DNA of 64,000 nucleotides. Origin: Gigaspora rosea. Lineage: Eukaryota; Glomeromycota; Glomeromycetes; Diversisporales; Gigasporaceae. The stretch's first letter is position 1, and every line of letters begins with the position of its first letter. The position numbers and the translations under genes are program-made. Positions 21,672 to 32,661 of the stretch are shown here, piece by piece. The stretch is taken from assembly GCA_003550325.1 (NCBI GenBank), contig QKWP01000252.1:292226-356225 (forward strand), read 5' to 3'. The notes beneath the pieces are model-generated. The model was not told where the DNA came from and made no database searches. It saw only the letters and a program-made list of their open reading frames with translations.

Positions 21672-22798
21672 TAATTTTCTTGTTTATTTATTTATTTTAT
21701 TTTATTTATTTTTTTGTTGTTTTTTCTTGGTAGATAGGTTTTTAACAGGCAGGTGAGAATTAATAATAGGTATATAGATAGATCTGTTTAGATAGAAAGA
21801 TGGGCAAATAAATCTTTTACAGGTGGAAGAGTAATGTGGCAGAAAGATATTTTATAGTAGAAGGGCAGTAATGCATAAGTATGCATATATAAGCAATTGT
21901 GAGAATAAAACAACTAAAAATTTACTTTTATTCCATATGAACTAGTTTGACTCATGATCTGTTTTTCTATTTATAATTTATGGATATTAGAGCAATGACA
22001 AAAGGGTAGCTTATTCTCAAAACAAAAAATTTTATTATTGTTTTGGTTCGAAAAAGCAAGGTAGCTTATTTTTAGGTGAAACAAGTTTTTAGGTTTTACC
22101 AAGGGGTAGCTTAGTTTCAGAGTTGCTTATTTTTAGAAATATATAGTACTGGTAAAGAAATTGATGCTAAATAGTACTCTGTTTTTGTGGTTTTTAATAT
22201 TATAATAAGATTCTTTGTACTACTACTGATAGAAGCTCTAATATAATTTTAGCAATGCAATTTTTAATGGATAATTTGGTTATACAATTTCAGTTTCAAT
22301 CTTATTGCTACTTGGTACATATTCTGAATTTATTTTTACAACTAGTTTACTAACTATTAATTGAAAAATGCATAATTTTATCAATATTGTTTGTTATTAT
22401 GATCTTATAATTCAAAATTTTAAAAAACTAGGTCAATTGGTTAAGCAACTCATAAATTTTACAGAATGTTTCAACTTGTCAAAATAGCACTTATCTTATT
22501 CTTAAACCTACACAACCTAATTTTAGTTATAATTAAATACGATAAATTTAACTTACTCTACAAGAAGAAACCAATTTCAAGTCATTTTAAGGCCTTTTAT
22601 AAAACCACTAATATTCTTTCTAGTAGCACATTCTGTCAAAAACCTTACTTTTTGCTTGAGCCTAAGCCACTCAGTAAATCCTCACTTAAAGCTATTTCAC
22701 GCTTTATAGTTTCTAGCCCAGTCGTTTACATGTATTTCATTTATTGAAAAAAATGTTTGCATAGTAAAGCAAAAGTATATCAAGATTTTTGTGAAATT
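21672..22798. other. Unclassified AT-rich stretch with GGTAGCTTA words
   Basis: Three to four copies of GGTAGCTTATT lie between 22000 and 22135. The frame at 22466-22747 is open for 93 codons but has no family resemblance and no start context I would trust. Otherwise I see nothing. Confidence 0.4.
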
Positions 22799-22804
22799 AT
22801 ATCA

Positions 22805-22905
22805 CCATTAGCGGCTCGGCTCGTCTTGAGGTTGCAGTGCCGAAGGATCGGCTCGGCTTAGTAAATGTTAGCCGTGAGCGAACCGAGCCGAGCTGTTCTC
22901 ATCAC
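22805..22905. repeat. GC-rich island with CGGCTCGGCTCG words
   Basis: About 100 bp with three CGGCTCGGCT-type blocks in both orientations, ending in AGCTGTTCTCATCACTA. The pattern (GC-rich subterminal words in an AT-rich genome, TAGTGATGAG-type end) resembles the hAT-like elements at 2259-5305 and 53885-54657, so it may be a collapsed hAT-like MITE. Confidence 0.45.
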
Positions 22906-23109
22906 TAGGCATGACCTCCTTCTCAGATCCACCGGTCACATATGCCAAAAGCATAGATCAATTGGATCAGTACGGTAAATGTGATGAATGTGGAAAATCA
23001 CTATGTGATTTTCACTGGTGTTCAATAAGCTAAAATAAAGCTTTCAAGCGAAAGTTTAGAAAATTGACCAGTGGTAATACAAATATAGATTAAATAATAT
23101 ATAATACCC

Positions 23110-23410
23110 TATAATAAATGGTGCACGGGATTTATGGTCAAACACGGGTACGTGACAGCATGAGAGTTTACAGAACTATACGGAAGATAATACGGCGCAA
23201 TGCACGGGAAAACATGCTTTAGACACGTAAAAAGGTGCAAATCTGTGCACACTGCACGTAATAGCGTGCTTTTTTTTTACGTGTTTTCCCATGAAATTGC
23301 CCGTACCGTTATGTATGTGGCCGTTCATTATTTCGTCACATGCCACGCACATGAGAAATTTCGTGAAATTACTGTTCGTCTTTTTTGCTCACATGCAGAT
23401 TTCGTGCAAC
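23110..23410. repeat. CACG/CGTG-rich inverted-repeat patch
   Basis: Words such as TGCACGG, ACACGTAA, GCACGTAA, TTACGTG and CCGTGC recur in both orientations across about 300 bp. It suggests a decayed TIR element, but ends could not be defined. Confidence 0.35.
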
Positions 23411-23434
23411 TGATCTGAATTCCGTGTTTTGGGC

Positions 23435-23740
23435 TAGGGTGTCCAGGATTATGCGAAAGCATAATATGCGCATAAGTTGCCAAATTTTCGCATCGCATAT
23501 GCTTTGCATAATTAAGGAAGAATGGCATAAAATGCACGTGGGTGAGATGTGATTGGTGGAAGAGGTGTTGGGCTTGCGAAAATTCCGAAAATTCCGATGC
23601 AGAAGATCCGAAATATTCCGAATATTTCGCATAATTGACAAAATCCAAATAAGAAATCGCATAATTCGCATCCATCGCATAATATGACCTCGACCACACG
23701 CATAATTTCCCTATCGCATTGCATAATCCTGGACATCCTA
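23435..23740. mobile_element. hAT-like MITE, TAGGGTGTCCAGGATTATGC ends
   Basis: The inverted ends are TAGGGTGTCCAGGATTATGC and GCATAATCCTGGACATCCTA. Inside are many GCATAA or TTATGCG words in both orientations, as expected for subterminal transposase-binding repeats. The flanks share TTTTGG (23427-23432 and 23742-23747), possibly a worn 8 bp duplication. It is 306 bp and non-coding; open frames across it on the minus strand are artefacts of these repeats. Confidence 0.7.
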
Positions 23741-24605
23741 CTTTTGGCGTGCTATATTTCGTGTAAAAATTTCTATAGGGACAAAAGACTCGGCTGAGAT
23801 AAATAAAATGAGGATTATCTCGAACGGATCCCGTTTGAGGACTTTGATAATGCCAAAATAGTTGACATAAGGCATTTTAGCATCGTTTATTCTGAATATT
23901 GGATCGATGTCCCTAGGTGGAATTGAATGAAGCAATGATTGGCTCAGAGATGTTACTATTAAATGTGTTTGAGACGGTTTGAGAACTCTCAAATGTTATT
24001 TAGATAATGTGAATTCATCTATAAGATATAGTAGATGAAATTAAATATATAAAATTCAATTCTATATTATGCTTACTGTAGGTTCTAAAGCAAAATGAAT
24101 GTCCTAGAAGAGGGACTTTAGCATATTACTTTGGAATATCATGTGATCAACAGGCTGATATTTGTTTGTTATGAGGTTTTATGAAGGAAATTTGTACCAA
24201 TGTCTTATAAAGAAATGGCTTATGTTCGTGAAGAGATAATGTAGAAATTTTCTTGAACATTATATGAACACAAATCATATCACGGCAATTTACATGCCAG
24301 TAATTTGTTTTTGAAGATAAATAACAAGAATTGCCGACGTTGGATTACTTGGACCAGTGATAGAACTGCATCTGAAGATTATGGTTTTTGCCTTATGTTG
24401 CTCTAGAAGTATTAAATGTCAGTAAATATGCCCAAGCTTTAGATGTATATTTTTTGGAATTGTTATGTGGACACTGAAAACGTACGTATACGTCTATTTA
24501 GCAAAAGCTCTCATGATCCTGATTTTTTAACAAAATATGCAATGGATTACGAGTAGAAGTAATTGTTTGTACTCAGAAGTATATAGAAGTATATATAAAA
24601 TAATG
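23741..24605. other. Unclassified stretch of near-normal composition
   Basis: This part is less AT-rich than its surroundings and includes an 84-codon minus-strand frame (23738-23992) and plus-strand text broken by many stops. It may be an old gene or element relic. I cannot name a family. Confidence 0.25.
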
Positions 24606-24608
24606 AAA

Positions 24609-24750
24609 ATATTTTGGGATCAAGACCTAAACAACCGCCCAGAATTAAATTACGTTTTAAGAAATTGAAAAACTTCAATATTTTGGGATCAAAAGACCTA
24701 AACAACCGCCCAGAATTAAATTACGTTTTAATAAATTGAAAAACTGCAAT
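24609..24750. repeat. Recent tandem duplication, ~70 bp unit
   Basis: Two adjacent copies (24609-24677 and 24678-24750) are almost identical. They differ by a 2-base insertion and two single changes and contain AACAACCGCCCAGAATTAAA. The high identity points to a recent event. It is non-coding. Confidence 0.9.
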
Positions 24751-25353
24751 AAATCATAATACTACTTCAACAATTTCTATAAAATTGGAGATTGCTGCGA
24801 AAAAAAGAAATCAAATTCTGTCACATAATTTTTATACATAGCACTATGCGATATACACAAGTTTATTGGAGCCTGAGTAAAATATAAAAAAGGGTAGCAA
24901 GACCAGAATGCGAATGCGAATGCGAATGGCGTATGCAAATCCAGAAATTTGGCTTGAGCATGCTTATATTAGGTCAAATTTGAAAATTTTTTTAATATGC
25001 ACAATAAAAATTCAGTTAATTTAGTTTTATATTATAATTTTAGAGTAAAGATAGAAAATTTTATAAGCGATCTTTTAATGTAGTAAAACAATGTTTTACC
25101 GTTTGTTATGTTAAATAGAAAAAAAAGGATACCAAAATAAAATGCATGCAGTTGATCCGAATGATAAATGGCAAGTATTAATAAGCAAATTTGATGGATC
25201 TTATTTTCTCTACACCCATTTTACCTACAGCCCATTTAACTGACATCACATGGGATTAGGATTAGCATTTATTAGTAACAGATATATATTAATAGTAAAT
25301 TGCCATACGAGTGATGTCGGTTAAATGGCCTTAGATAAAATTAAAATGGGTGT

Positions 25354-26674
25354 ATAGTTGTTAGACGAAACCTTGAGGTTTCGCGCTGACAAAACGCGAA
25401 ACCTAGTTTCGTCTTTCGTCAATTAAAATCTCAAATGACGAAATGACGAAAGGTGACGAAACTGGCGAAAGGTGACGAAACTGACGAAAGGTGACGAAAC
25501 TGACGAAAGGTGACGAAACTGCAAAGGGTACAAAACTAATAAAAGATGAGAAACAGAAGCAAGTGTAAGTAAGGGCGCCACTGGCTCCTACATTTATGTT
25601 TATATAAAACTAAAATTTAAAACATACAATTATATCAATTTTAATAAGTAACTTAAGAAGTAATTTATCAATTAAGCAAATTAGCACAATTNNNNNNNNN
25701 NNNNNNNNNNNNNNNNNNNNNNNNNNNNNNNNNNNNNNNNNNNNNNNNNNNNNNNNNNNNNNNNNNNNNNNNNNNNNNNNNNNNNNNNNNNNNNNNNNNN
25801 NNNNNNNNNNNNNNNNNNNNNNNNNNNNNNNNNNNNNNNNNNNNNNNNNNNNNNNNNNNNNNNNNNNNNNNNNNNNNNNNNNNNNNNNNNNNNNNNNNNN
25901 NNNNNNNNNNNNNNNNNNNNNNNNNNNNNNNNNNNNNNNNNNNNNNNNNNNNNNNNNNNNNNNNNNNNNNNNNNNNNNNNNNNNNNNNNNNNNNNNNNNN
26001 NNNNNNNNNNNNNNNNNNNNNNNNNNNNNNNNNNNNNNNNNNNNNNNNNNNNNNNNNNNNNNNNNNNNNNNNNNNNNNNNNNNNNNNNNNNNNNNNNNNN
26101 NNNNNNNNNNNNNNNNNNNNNNNNNNNNNNNNNNNNNNNNNNNNNNNNNNNNNNNNNNNNNNNNNNNNNNNNNNNNNNNNNNNNNNNNNNNNNNNNNNNN
26201 NNNNNNNNNNNNNNNNNNNNNNNNNNNNNNNNNNNNNNNNNNNNNNNNNNNNNNNNNNNNNNNNNNNNNNNNNNNNNNNNNNNNNNNNNNNNNNNNNNNN
26301 NNNNNNNNNNNNNNNNNNNNNNNNNNNNNNNNNNNNNNNNNNNNNNNNNNNNNNNNNNNNNNNNNNNNNNNNNNNNNNNNNNNNNNNNNNNNNNNNNNNN
26401 NNNNNNNNNNNNNNNNNNNNNNNNNNNNNNNNNNNNNNNNNNNNNNNNNNNNNNNNNNNNNNNNNNNNNNNNNNNNNNNNNNNNNNNNNNNNNNNNNNNN
26501 NNNNNNNNNNNNNNNNNNNNNNNNNNNNNNNNNNNNNNNNNNNNNNNNNNNNNNNNNNNNNNNNNNNNNNNNNNNNNNNNNNNNNNNNNNNNNNNNNNNN
26601 NNNNNNNNNNNNNNNNNNNNNNNNNNNNNNNNNNNNNNNNNNNNNNNNNNNNNNNNNNNNNNNNNNNNNNNNNN

Positions 26675-26719
<45 letters not shown>

Positions 26720-26803
26720 CGGGAGTTTCGTCTTTCGTCAGCAGAATTTGAGGTTTCGTCCGTCTTTCGTCATCAAGCAAAAAAGGTTTCGTCTAACAAC
26801 TAT
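25354..26803. mobile_element. Mutator-like element with ATAGTTGTTAGACGAAACC ends, gap inside
   Basis: The inverted ends ATAGTTGTTAGACGAAACC and its complement are flanked by a perfect 10 bp duplication AAATGGGTGT (25344-25353 and 26804-26813). Subterminal tandem units of about 18 bp (GACGAAAGGTGACGAAACT, four copies at 25440-25515; CGTCTTTCGTCA at the right end) make both ends strongly repetitive. Most of the interior is an assembly gap of 983 N, flanked by a run of T on the right, so any transposase cannot be seen. A 9-11 bp duplication favours the Mutator superfamily. Confidence 0.7.
25692..26674. other. Assembly gap (N)
   Basis: 983 N characters. The run of T directly after it and the tandem repeats before it suggest the assembly broke on low-complexity sequence. 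The long open frame across it is meaningless. Confidence 1.
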
Positions 26804-26838
26804 AAATGGGTGTCAGCAAAATGGGGTGTTTCTGAAAT

Positions 26839-27944
26839 TTTGGTTGCTGCATGTACATACTGTACAGCGTATACTATACATACTTTGATTAGCAACGTTA
26901 TTGTCAAATAAATGACTAATTTACTGATTATTTTTAAAGCACTCATTTTAATAAAGTATGAAAGATAAAAAATACGACGTACGTACGTACCACTAACTCT
27001 TTGTTCCCTTCGGACTACTTAAATTATTTTTAAAGCAGAAATGTTATGATGAATTTCAATAGCGACATTCTCTTAAGCAATAATTGAAGCGTAAAATTTT
27101 TCCGGTTCGCTTTGTGAATGAAATCAATGCTTCAGAGGTTTCCCTACTATAAAATTTCACAACTCGAAGTGCAGAGGGAAAAGATTTTGTACTGACCAAA
27201 AGTATTCTCAAGTAACTCCTTCAATATGACTTGATAGTGATTGAGATGATTCCTAATACCAGGAACGTAGTTATATTTGCATAACGGAGTGTATGGTTAA
27301 CTGCCATCTAAAATGGTGTCCGCGAAAACTGGCATTTAATTGGGCGTCATAAATCTATTATTTTACATGCGCTGTGCCAGTGTAACATACTGCTATCATG
27401 TGTGAAACAAAGTCAGGTGAGAATACGTAAACTATTCTATATCAGATATCGTATCAACAGACCGCCTTATTCAAATTACGCTTATGCGATTTATTTAGAT
27501 ACATTAATTCGATTTTATTGTGCTTTAATTTAATGTTTTATTTAATGGTATCAGACTCACTCGGTTTTGATCACTTACCAACAATTAATTAACAGACTAC
27601 TTGGTTCACAGAGAATTAAATTACAGGCAAATTTATTTTACAGTCGATTGATTCACGGACAAGTTCGATTCCTAAATACTTACTTCACCGACAGCTAATT
27701 TCATTAAAGTTGGTGCAATTTATAAAAAAAAGTTTACATTGTACTTAACTTATCCCAAATTTATTATTGTTCCAATATAGTAATTCTGTCAATCTTATCT
27801 AAACCATCAATTAAATTCCGTTTCCTTAAGTACGTTGTGAAGGGCAAATCTGACTTATGTACCCGGAAGTTGAGGCTGTGCTCGATGTCTATTTTTATTT
27901 TTTTTATTTATATGTAGTTTCTATTTTTAAATATTACAGTGAAG
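26839..27944. other. Unclassified stretch with a TGACA-type motif patch
   Basis: At 27590-27715 the words ACAGACTA, TTCACGGACAAG and TTCACCGACAG recur about every 25-35 bp, as in the arms of the foldback element 1001-1933, so this may be one arm of a relative. No gene is evident in the rest. Confidence 0.4.
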
Positions 27945-28290
27945 CATTACCATTTATAGTAAGGCCGTGACTCAATGGAGTCGAACGACTCGATGGAGTC
28001 GAAAGAGTAGATGGAGTCGAAAGAGTCCATAGACTCAATCGAATCCATCGAATCAATTTTTAGCCTGTAATTAAAAAGTATATAAAGGCCGTAAGTCCAT
28101 TGAGGGAAAGAGTAGTTCAGAAGAGTTCAGAACAGTTTTCGAATAGTTCAGAGTAGCTCACCTAAGTTCCAGTTAGTAACCTTCGAAATTAGAGTAGAAG
28201 TGTTAGCTATAGAACCTCCTATTTCCTTTGTACCATTTTTCTATTTATATAAATAAAAACATACTTATTTTTTCCCCTAAGAACTTACTA
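27945..28290 (+). promoter_or_regulatory. LTR-like module: tandem GGAGTCGAAAGAGT repeats, TATA box, poly(A) signal
   Basis: Imperfect ~17 bp units with GACTCxATGGAGTCGAA fill 27968-28052. TATATAAA follows at 28079-28086, with AGTTCAGA-type repeats at 28110-28150 and AATAAA at 28252-28257. The layout matches the confirmed LTR at 51178-51686 in mirror image and the module at 10672-10925. The unit sequences differ, so these would be different LTR families. The exact LTR ends are not visible. Confidence 0.45.
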
Positions 28291-28743
28291 TCACTCTTGT
28301 AAAATCGTTCGTCGTAATACCCTTCTTGTCCCCGTGATCATTGTTAAGCGCTAAAACTTCAAATAATAAAATAAGAGAAATAAGAAAGAGAATTAGTACC
28401 CGATTTATTGCATTTATAATAAATCAAGTATTGATTACCGCCTTGATTACCTCTTATATCGAACAATAACGACCCCGTGATCCGCATTGTCGACCGACCG
28501 TTGATCTCCGAATTCGAGCTAATTGGTCCACGACTCTTGTGGCTCCACGTGACCATCGTAACAAGACTCTCCGAACCTTGAGACCCGGATCAAGTCTTTC
28601 CACGCCTGCCAGTTCAAGGTTTAGAAGTCTTGACCGGTATTTAAGTTGAGTTTTAGTTGAGTACAGGGGTAATTGGTAATTACCTAGGAAACCCCTGCAA
28701 ATCGGAACTTCACAACGTGCAATATACAGTTATGGTTGAGCAC
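28291..28743. other. Unclassified stretch, moderately GC-richer
   Basis: 28480-28620 has near-balanced composition (for example CGTGATCCGCATTGTCGACC), unlike the surroundings, and could be internal sequence of an LTR element following the module at 27945. No domain is recognised. Confidence 0.3.
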
Positions 28744-28863
28744 CAGGGATGGCATGTCACTATGTCCAATTGGTTTCAATTTTTTTGGACATATGTCCAT
28801 TTTCAATTGGACATATGTCCAAAAAAAATTGAAACCAAATGGACATAGTGACATGCCATCCTA
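28744..28863. mobile_element. Near-perfect hairpin MITE, 120 bp
   Basis: The two arms are almost exact complements over about 55 bp each (GGCATGTCACTATGTCCA, TTTGGACATATGTCCA) with practically no loop. A perfect 9 bp duplication GTTGAGCAC flanks it (28735-28743 and 28864-28872). The arm identity and intact duplication indicate a young insertion. A 9 bp duplication fits Mutator, while the CAGGGATGG end would also fit hAT with an 8 bp duplication. Confidence 0.88.
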
Positions 28864-28872
28864 GTTGAGCAC

Positions 28873-29612
28873 TATTATGGTCACATACTAATCACATTGA
28901 GGCTGATTCTTGAAAGCACTCAAAAATTGACACGAATAAATGAAGTAATATTTATTAATTTGTTTATTTCAAACTAAGAATACTCTTTATACTCATATGC
29001 TAAATGCGAATGATTAAACAAATATTTGTTAGTTTATTTTAAATACTTTAACTAATAAAGTTCTTTTATATTCGCCCATAATTATTATGAATGAAAAGTA
29101 AATGCTCATTGGCTCGCACAACTTATTCTTTGAATCATAAATATTGTTACTTTATGAATATTCATAAATTATTATTTATATTAATAACTATTTTTATTAA
29201 ATAATTGCAAATAAAAATTAAATTATAAGGTTAATATGGGTATTATGCACAGGTAGGTATTTTATAGTTATTGTATGGGTTGTAGTGAATGTAAATGAAA
29301 AAAGCACGGGTTGTCACATAAGACCCGTGCAATACAGCAATAAATATACTTACCTAACTCATAAGGTAGCTGCACATCGCATGACGCGGCGCAGGACCAG
29401 TACGATCAGCCATGTGACAATTAGATTCAGAGATGCACTGTTATTTAACACGAACAAAATGAACACAGAATACTAGAACAAATAGCTTTCTTTTACCACA
29501 AAAATTTTATTAAGTAAATACCCCGATTTTATTATTTTCACAAATATTACAATAGCGCTATTTTGTTTTAAAAGAAAAAGATATTAGATCATTTAATATC
29601 TTTGTCACTCGT
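28873..29612. other. AT-rich stretch with CACGGG hairpin
   Basis: At 29305-29332 GCACGGG and CCCGTGC form a 7 bp stem with a loop of about 13 bases. Nothing else is evident. The short frame at 29285-29476 is not supported as a gene. Confidence 0.4.
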
Positions 29613-29737
29613 ATTAGTGGATTGATTCTTGACAATAATAACGGAAATACATAACTGATACTGGTTAGCCACTTACGCAACCGATCAGTATCAGTCAATG
29701 TATTACCATTATTATTGTAAAGGATCAATCCACTAAT
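29613..29737. mobile_element. Hairpin MITE, ATTAGTGGATTGAT ends
   Basis: A 125 bp foldback has arms of about 55 bp that match with few changes (ATTAGTGGATTGAT, ACAATAATAA, CTGATACTG). Target duplication is not evident. It could fold into a long stem if transcribed. Confidence 0.75.
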
Positions 29738-30694
29738 GCCCAACGACCTGAGACATTATTATTATGAATTTCTTTGATATCTAAGTTTGTTAAGATTGAA
29801 TTAGTTTTAAGATTGAATTAGTTTGCTTTTTGCTAAATTAACACAATTGTAGGTGTTACAGAACTTACTTGCTACTCCAGTGTAAGGTTAAGTTAGTTCG
29901 TATTCAAATTATTATGATTATTATCGTGAGTTACTGTAAAAATTCTGTTATGGATCTTACTCTTTTAATGACTCTCTATCAGTTAAGGTTGAATCAATTT
30001 GTATTTGAATTATCGGAACTTCTATACTAAATTTGAAATCAAAAAAATTATTATAATTTATATTGAGATTTATATTGAGTTATTGTAAAAAGCAGAAATA
30101 GAACTTACTATTGTAATGACCAGAGTTTATGTTGCATCAAATTAATGTGATTTATATTTGTTTTAGTGTTTCAGGTGAAACTTTCAAATCCGAACCGTTT
30201 TGCACCAAGGAATTTTAGTTTTGTCCAAAATACTGGTATTATTAAGGTTGTAGATATGCATTACAGTATGTGGTCAAGGTGAATTAATTTGTAACAAAAT
30301 AAGAGTAGAAGTGTTAGCTTTGAGAAAGTTTCCCTTTAACCCAAAATTGTTGTAATAAATTACTTATTAAACTTACCTTTTATCTGTAGAATATTTGTTA
30401 CTCTAAGTTGTGTTGTTAGTTGTAGTTGTGACTTTTAACCCACGCTTTGAATTCTGTTTAGTATACCCAGTTAAAGAAAGAAATCAAACTAATCACCTTT
30501 TATATAAAATCATAAATCAATTAAACCTTAATTACCTAATTTATCAATCAATTAATCTATTCTATTGTCTATTGTTAGATTAATTGCCTGCATCATCTAA
30601 TTTCGGCCTTGTTTACGTAATGACCATTAATAATATTAACGATTACATTAGAGCCTTTAACCATTGTGACTAGAATAAAGAATTATATAAAGCA
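29738..30694. repeat. AT-rich stretch with satellite-family fragments
   Basis: 29840-30150 repeats the words TTCTGTTATGGATCTTACT and AGAACTTACTxTT with spacing like the array at 19605-20815, in diverged form. No gene is seen. Confidence 0.45.
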
Positions 30695-31037
30695 ACGCAA
30701 AGTTGTGTTTTCATTTTGCATTACCCGCCATCCCATTTTTCAATTTTCTCAATATTTTTTTTAGATTACAATTGTGCCAATTGTCTAATTTTTGACATCA
30801 ATTTTTCCTTCTATTTTCATTCAGTGTCACCCGATAGAGACCTTAATTTCCAGTAATTGTCCAATAGAACTGACAGGAAAACTATAACTGCTGGCCCAAT
30901 TTTTTGATTCCTTGTGCTAAATAAAAATTACGCTTGTATAACCTTAAATGTGAACATTATTCTATTTGCAGTAAATCTGTCTGTCAGTCCCAAATTTTGA
31001 AATCCATGTAATGCAAAACAAAAAATCAACTTTGCGT
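30695..31037. mobile_element. MITE, ACGCAAAGTTG ends (copy 1)
   Basis: The inverted ends are ACGCAAAGTTG...TTTTGCATTAC on the left and the complement (GTAATGCAAAAC, ATCAACTTTGCGT) on the right. The shared internal words TGGCCCAATTTTTTGATTCC also occur, inverted, in 37882-38140. It is 343 bp, non-coding; target duplication unclear. Confidence 0.7.
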
Positions 31038-32224
31038 GACCTAAAGTAGAGTGTGTTTGAACTACCATTATTCACAAGAAATCCCAAAAATACTTTTCTT
31101 CATTCGATTACACCATGGCAAGACCCTAAAAGAATCTCGAGATCTATATCTCAATCTAGTTTAAAAAATACAAAGTGCGCATAACGAACGGAAGTTGATT
31201 TTTTAAATCGAAATTCAAAGTAACTAATGAAGTCAATTTTTTTCTAAAAATATATATATATAAATGAATGACAACTGATTATTAATTCATCCAATTATGA
31301 ATTATGAAAAATATATTACAAACAAATAATCATGTCTCAATGATTAAAGATTTAAATAAATCGTCATAACTTAAAATTTTTTCACAGTCTAATTACGGTT
31401 TTTGGACATAGCAAATCAAAAACAGCAAAGTGCCAAAAGCATTTTATCAGCATTGATACTGATAGCAATCAAAAACTATTAAAATCAATTATGTATTACC
31501 TTTATCAGGAGTACAAGGACTTAATAATAAAAGTAAATATCAGATATGTTATTATTACTCAATATTATCATGTATTAATTAATTTAATAAGATTACATTC
31601 AAAATTAAATCATGCATGCATTAATTAACAATACTAAACAGGCATAATTTTAAAAAAAGAATCCCATACTATTAGTCAATTCCAATATAAAATGTCATTT
31701 TTGACATAAATATATTTTCCACACTATTGTACAATATACATTAGACATGCACATGCTGTGATCCCATGCCATCAAAATCACTATAATCCCTATCTGAATT
31801 GGGAAAATGAAAAATATTACTCCTACTAAAAAAAGGTTTTTTAAAAAACAGGATAAGCGATATCAAAAAAGTTGAAGAAAACACATTTCATTTTATACAA
31901 AAAATGTGCTTGTACTGGTATAAAGAGGTCCCAAAATTATGGGTTGGAATACGTCAGTAGTGCATTGAAACCATGATCAGAATTGATCAATTTTGTCCAA
32001 AGATCATAAAAAATTTTACTAATAAATCATATCCATTCATTAAGTAAAAAATGCCAAGCTGATAATTTTGCTATAAAATCTGCCAACAGTTTGGGCTAAA
32101 TGCTGACCTAAATCCAATATATCGACCCAGAAATTTGGAACAGCCCTGTATTATGATCAGTTGGGAGAGCTTGATGAAATTATTAGTTAGATCGTGAACA
32201 AAAGTAAATAGTTTAAAAACAATA
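31038..32224. other. AT-rich non-coding stretch
   Basis: There is a satellite-family fragment at 31165-31210 and a second weak one near 32045. No gene or element end is recognised. Confidence 0.45.
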
Positions 32225-32460
32225 AACTAACATATATAGTTTCAGTAGTGTTTGTACCAGATCGAGTACTATCTGGTTATCCGCAAATGATTCAGATATT
32301 CGGGCTACAATCATAGCTAACCAGATATGTATATCTGGAAATATCCCAGATAGTAAAAATTTGAATATCCAGGTTGGCTATCTGTTGGGCTATTCAGTTA
32401 GCTATCTGGGTAGGCTACCCAAGTTAAGTTATATAATCTAACTTGGGTGACTTTATGTTC
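32225..32460. repeat. CCAGATA/TATCTGG word cluster
   Basis: CCAGATA, TATCTGG and GGCTATCT words recur in both orientations (32258-32420), and the pair CCCAAGTTA/TAACTTGGG closes it at about 32416-32452. It is probably the remains of a TIR element. It sits directly upstream of the BACK-TLDc pseudogene. Confidence 0.35.
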
Positions 32461-32661
32461 ATTATTTATTTATAAAAACACTGCAATAATAGTCAAAAAT
32501 TCAGGAATTTGCCTAATACATTGTATCGTACTGCATCTACTCTGCATATTTTGTTACACCGATTTTTCCATCCTTAAACTTATATATATTTCTTTGATAA
32601 CATAATTGACAATTCAGTAATTATCATAAAACCGTTATCTCATAATCTGAAATATTATATA

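Larger units (their letters stand above)
25206..26838. mobile_element. Foldback MITE (ACCCATTTTA arms), split by the element at 25354
   Basis: The left arm 25208-25250 (CACCCATTTTACCTACAG, CCATTTAACTGACATCAC) pairs with the right arm 25312-25353 plus 26804-26838 (AGTGATGTCGGTTAAATGG, AAATGGGTG, AAATGGGGTG). About 190 bp remain once the insertion is removed. The TGACATC and TTAACTGACA words link it to the foldback family at 1001-1933. Confidence 0.55.

Noticed and set aside
22466-22747. 93-codon plus-strand frame
   Set aside because: There is no family resemblance, and the composition is that of AT-rich DNA. The minus strand shows equally plausible but broken text, so neither is called.
23328-23736. 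Several overlapping minus-strand frames up to 123 codons
   Set aside because: They lie in the GCATAA-repeat MITE 23435-23740 and its flank; the repetitive words keep frames open.
25668-26780. 370-codon open frame on the minus strand
   Set aside because: It crosses the assembly gap of N and a homopolymer run; there is no real sequence behind it.
29305-29332. CACGGG hairpin as a bacterial-type terminator
   Set aside because: The window is eukaryotic in character, and there is no adjacent gene.
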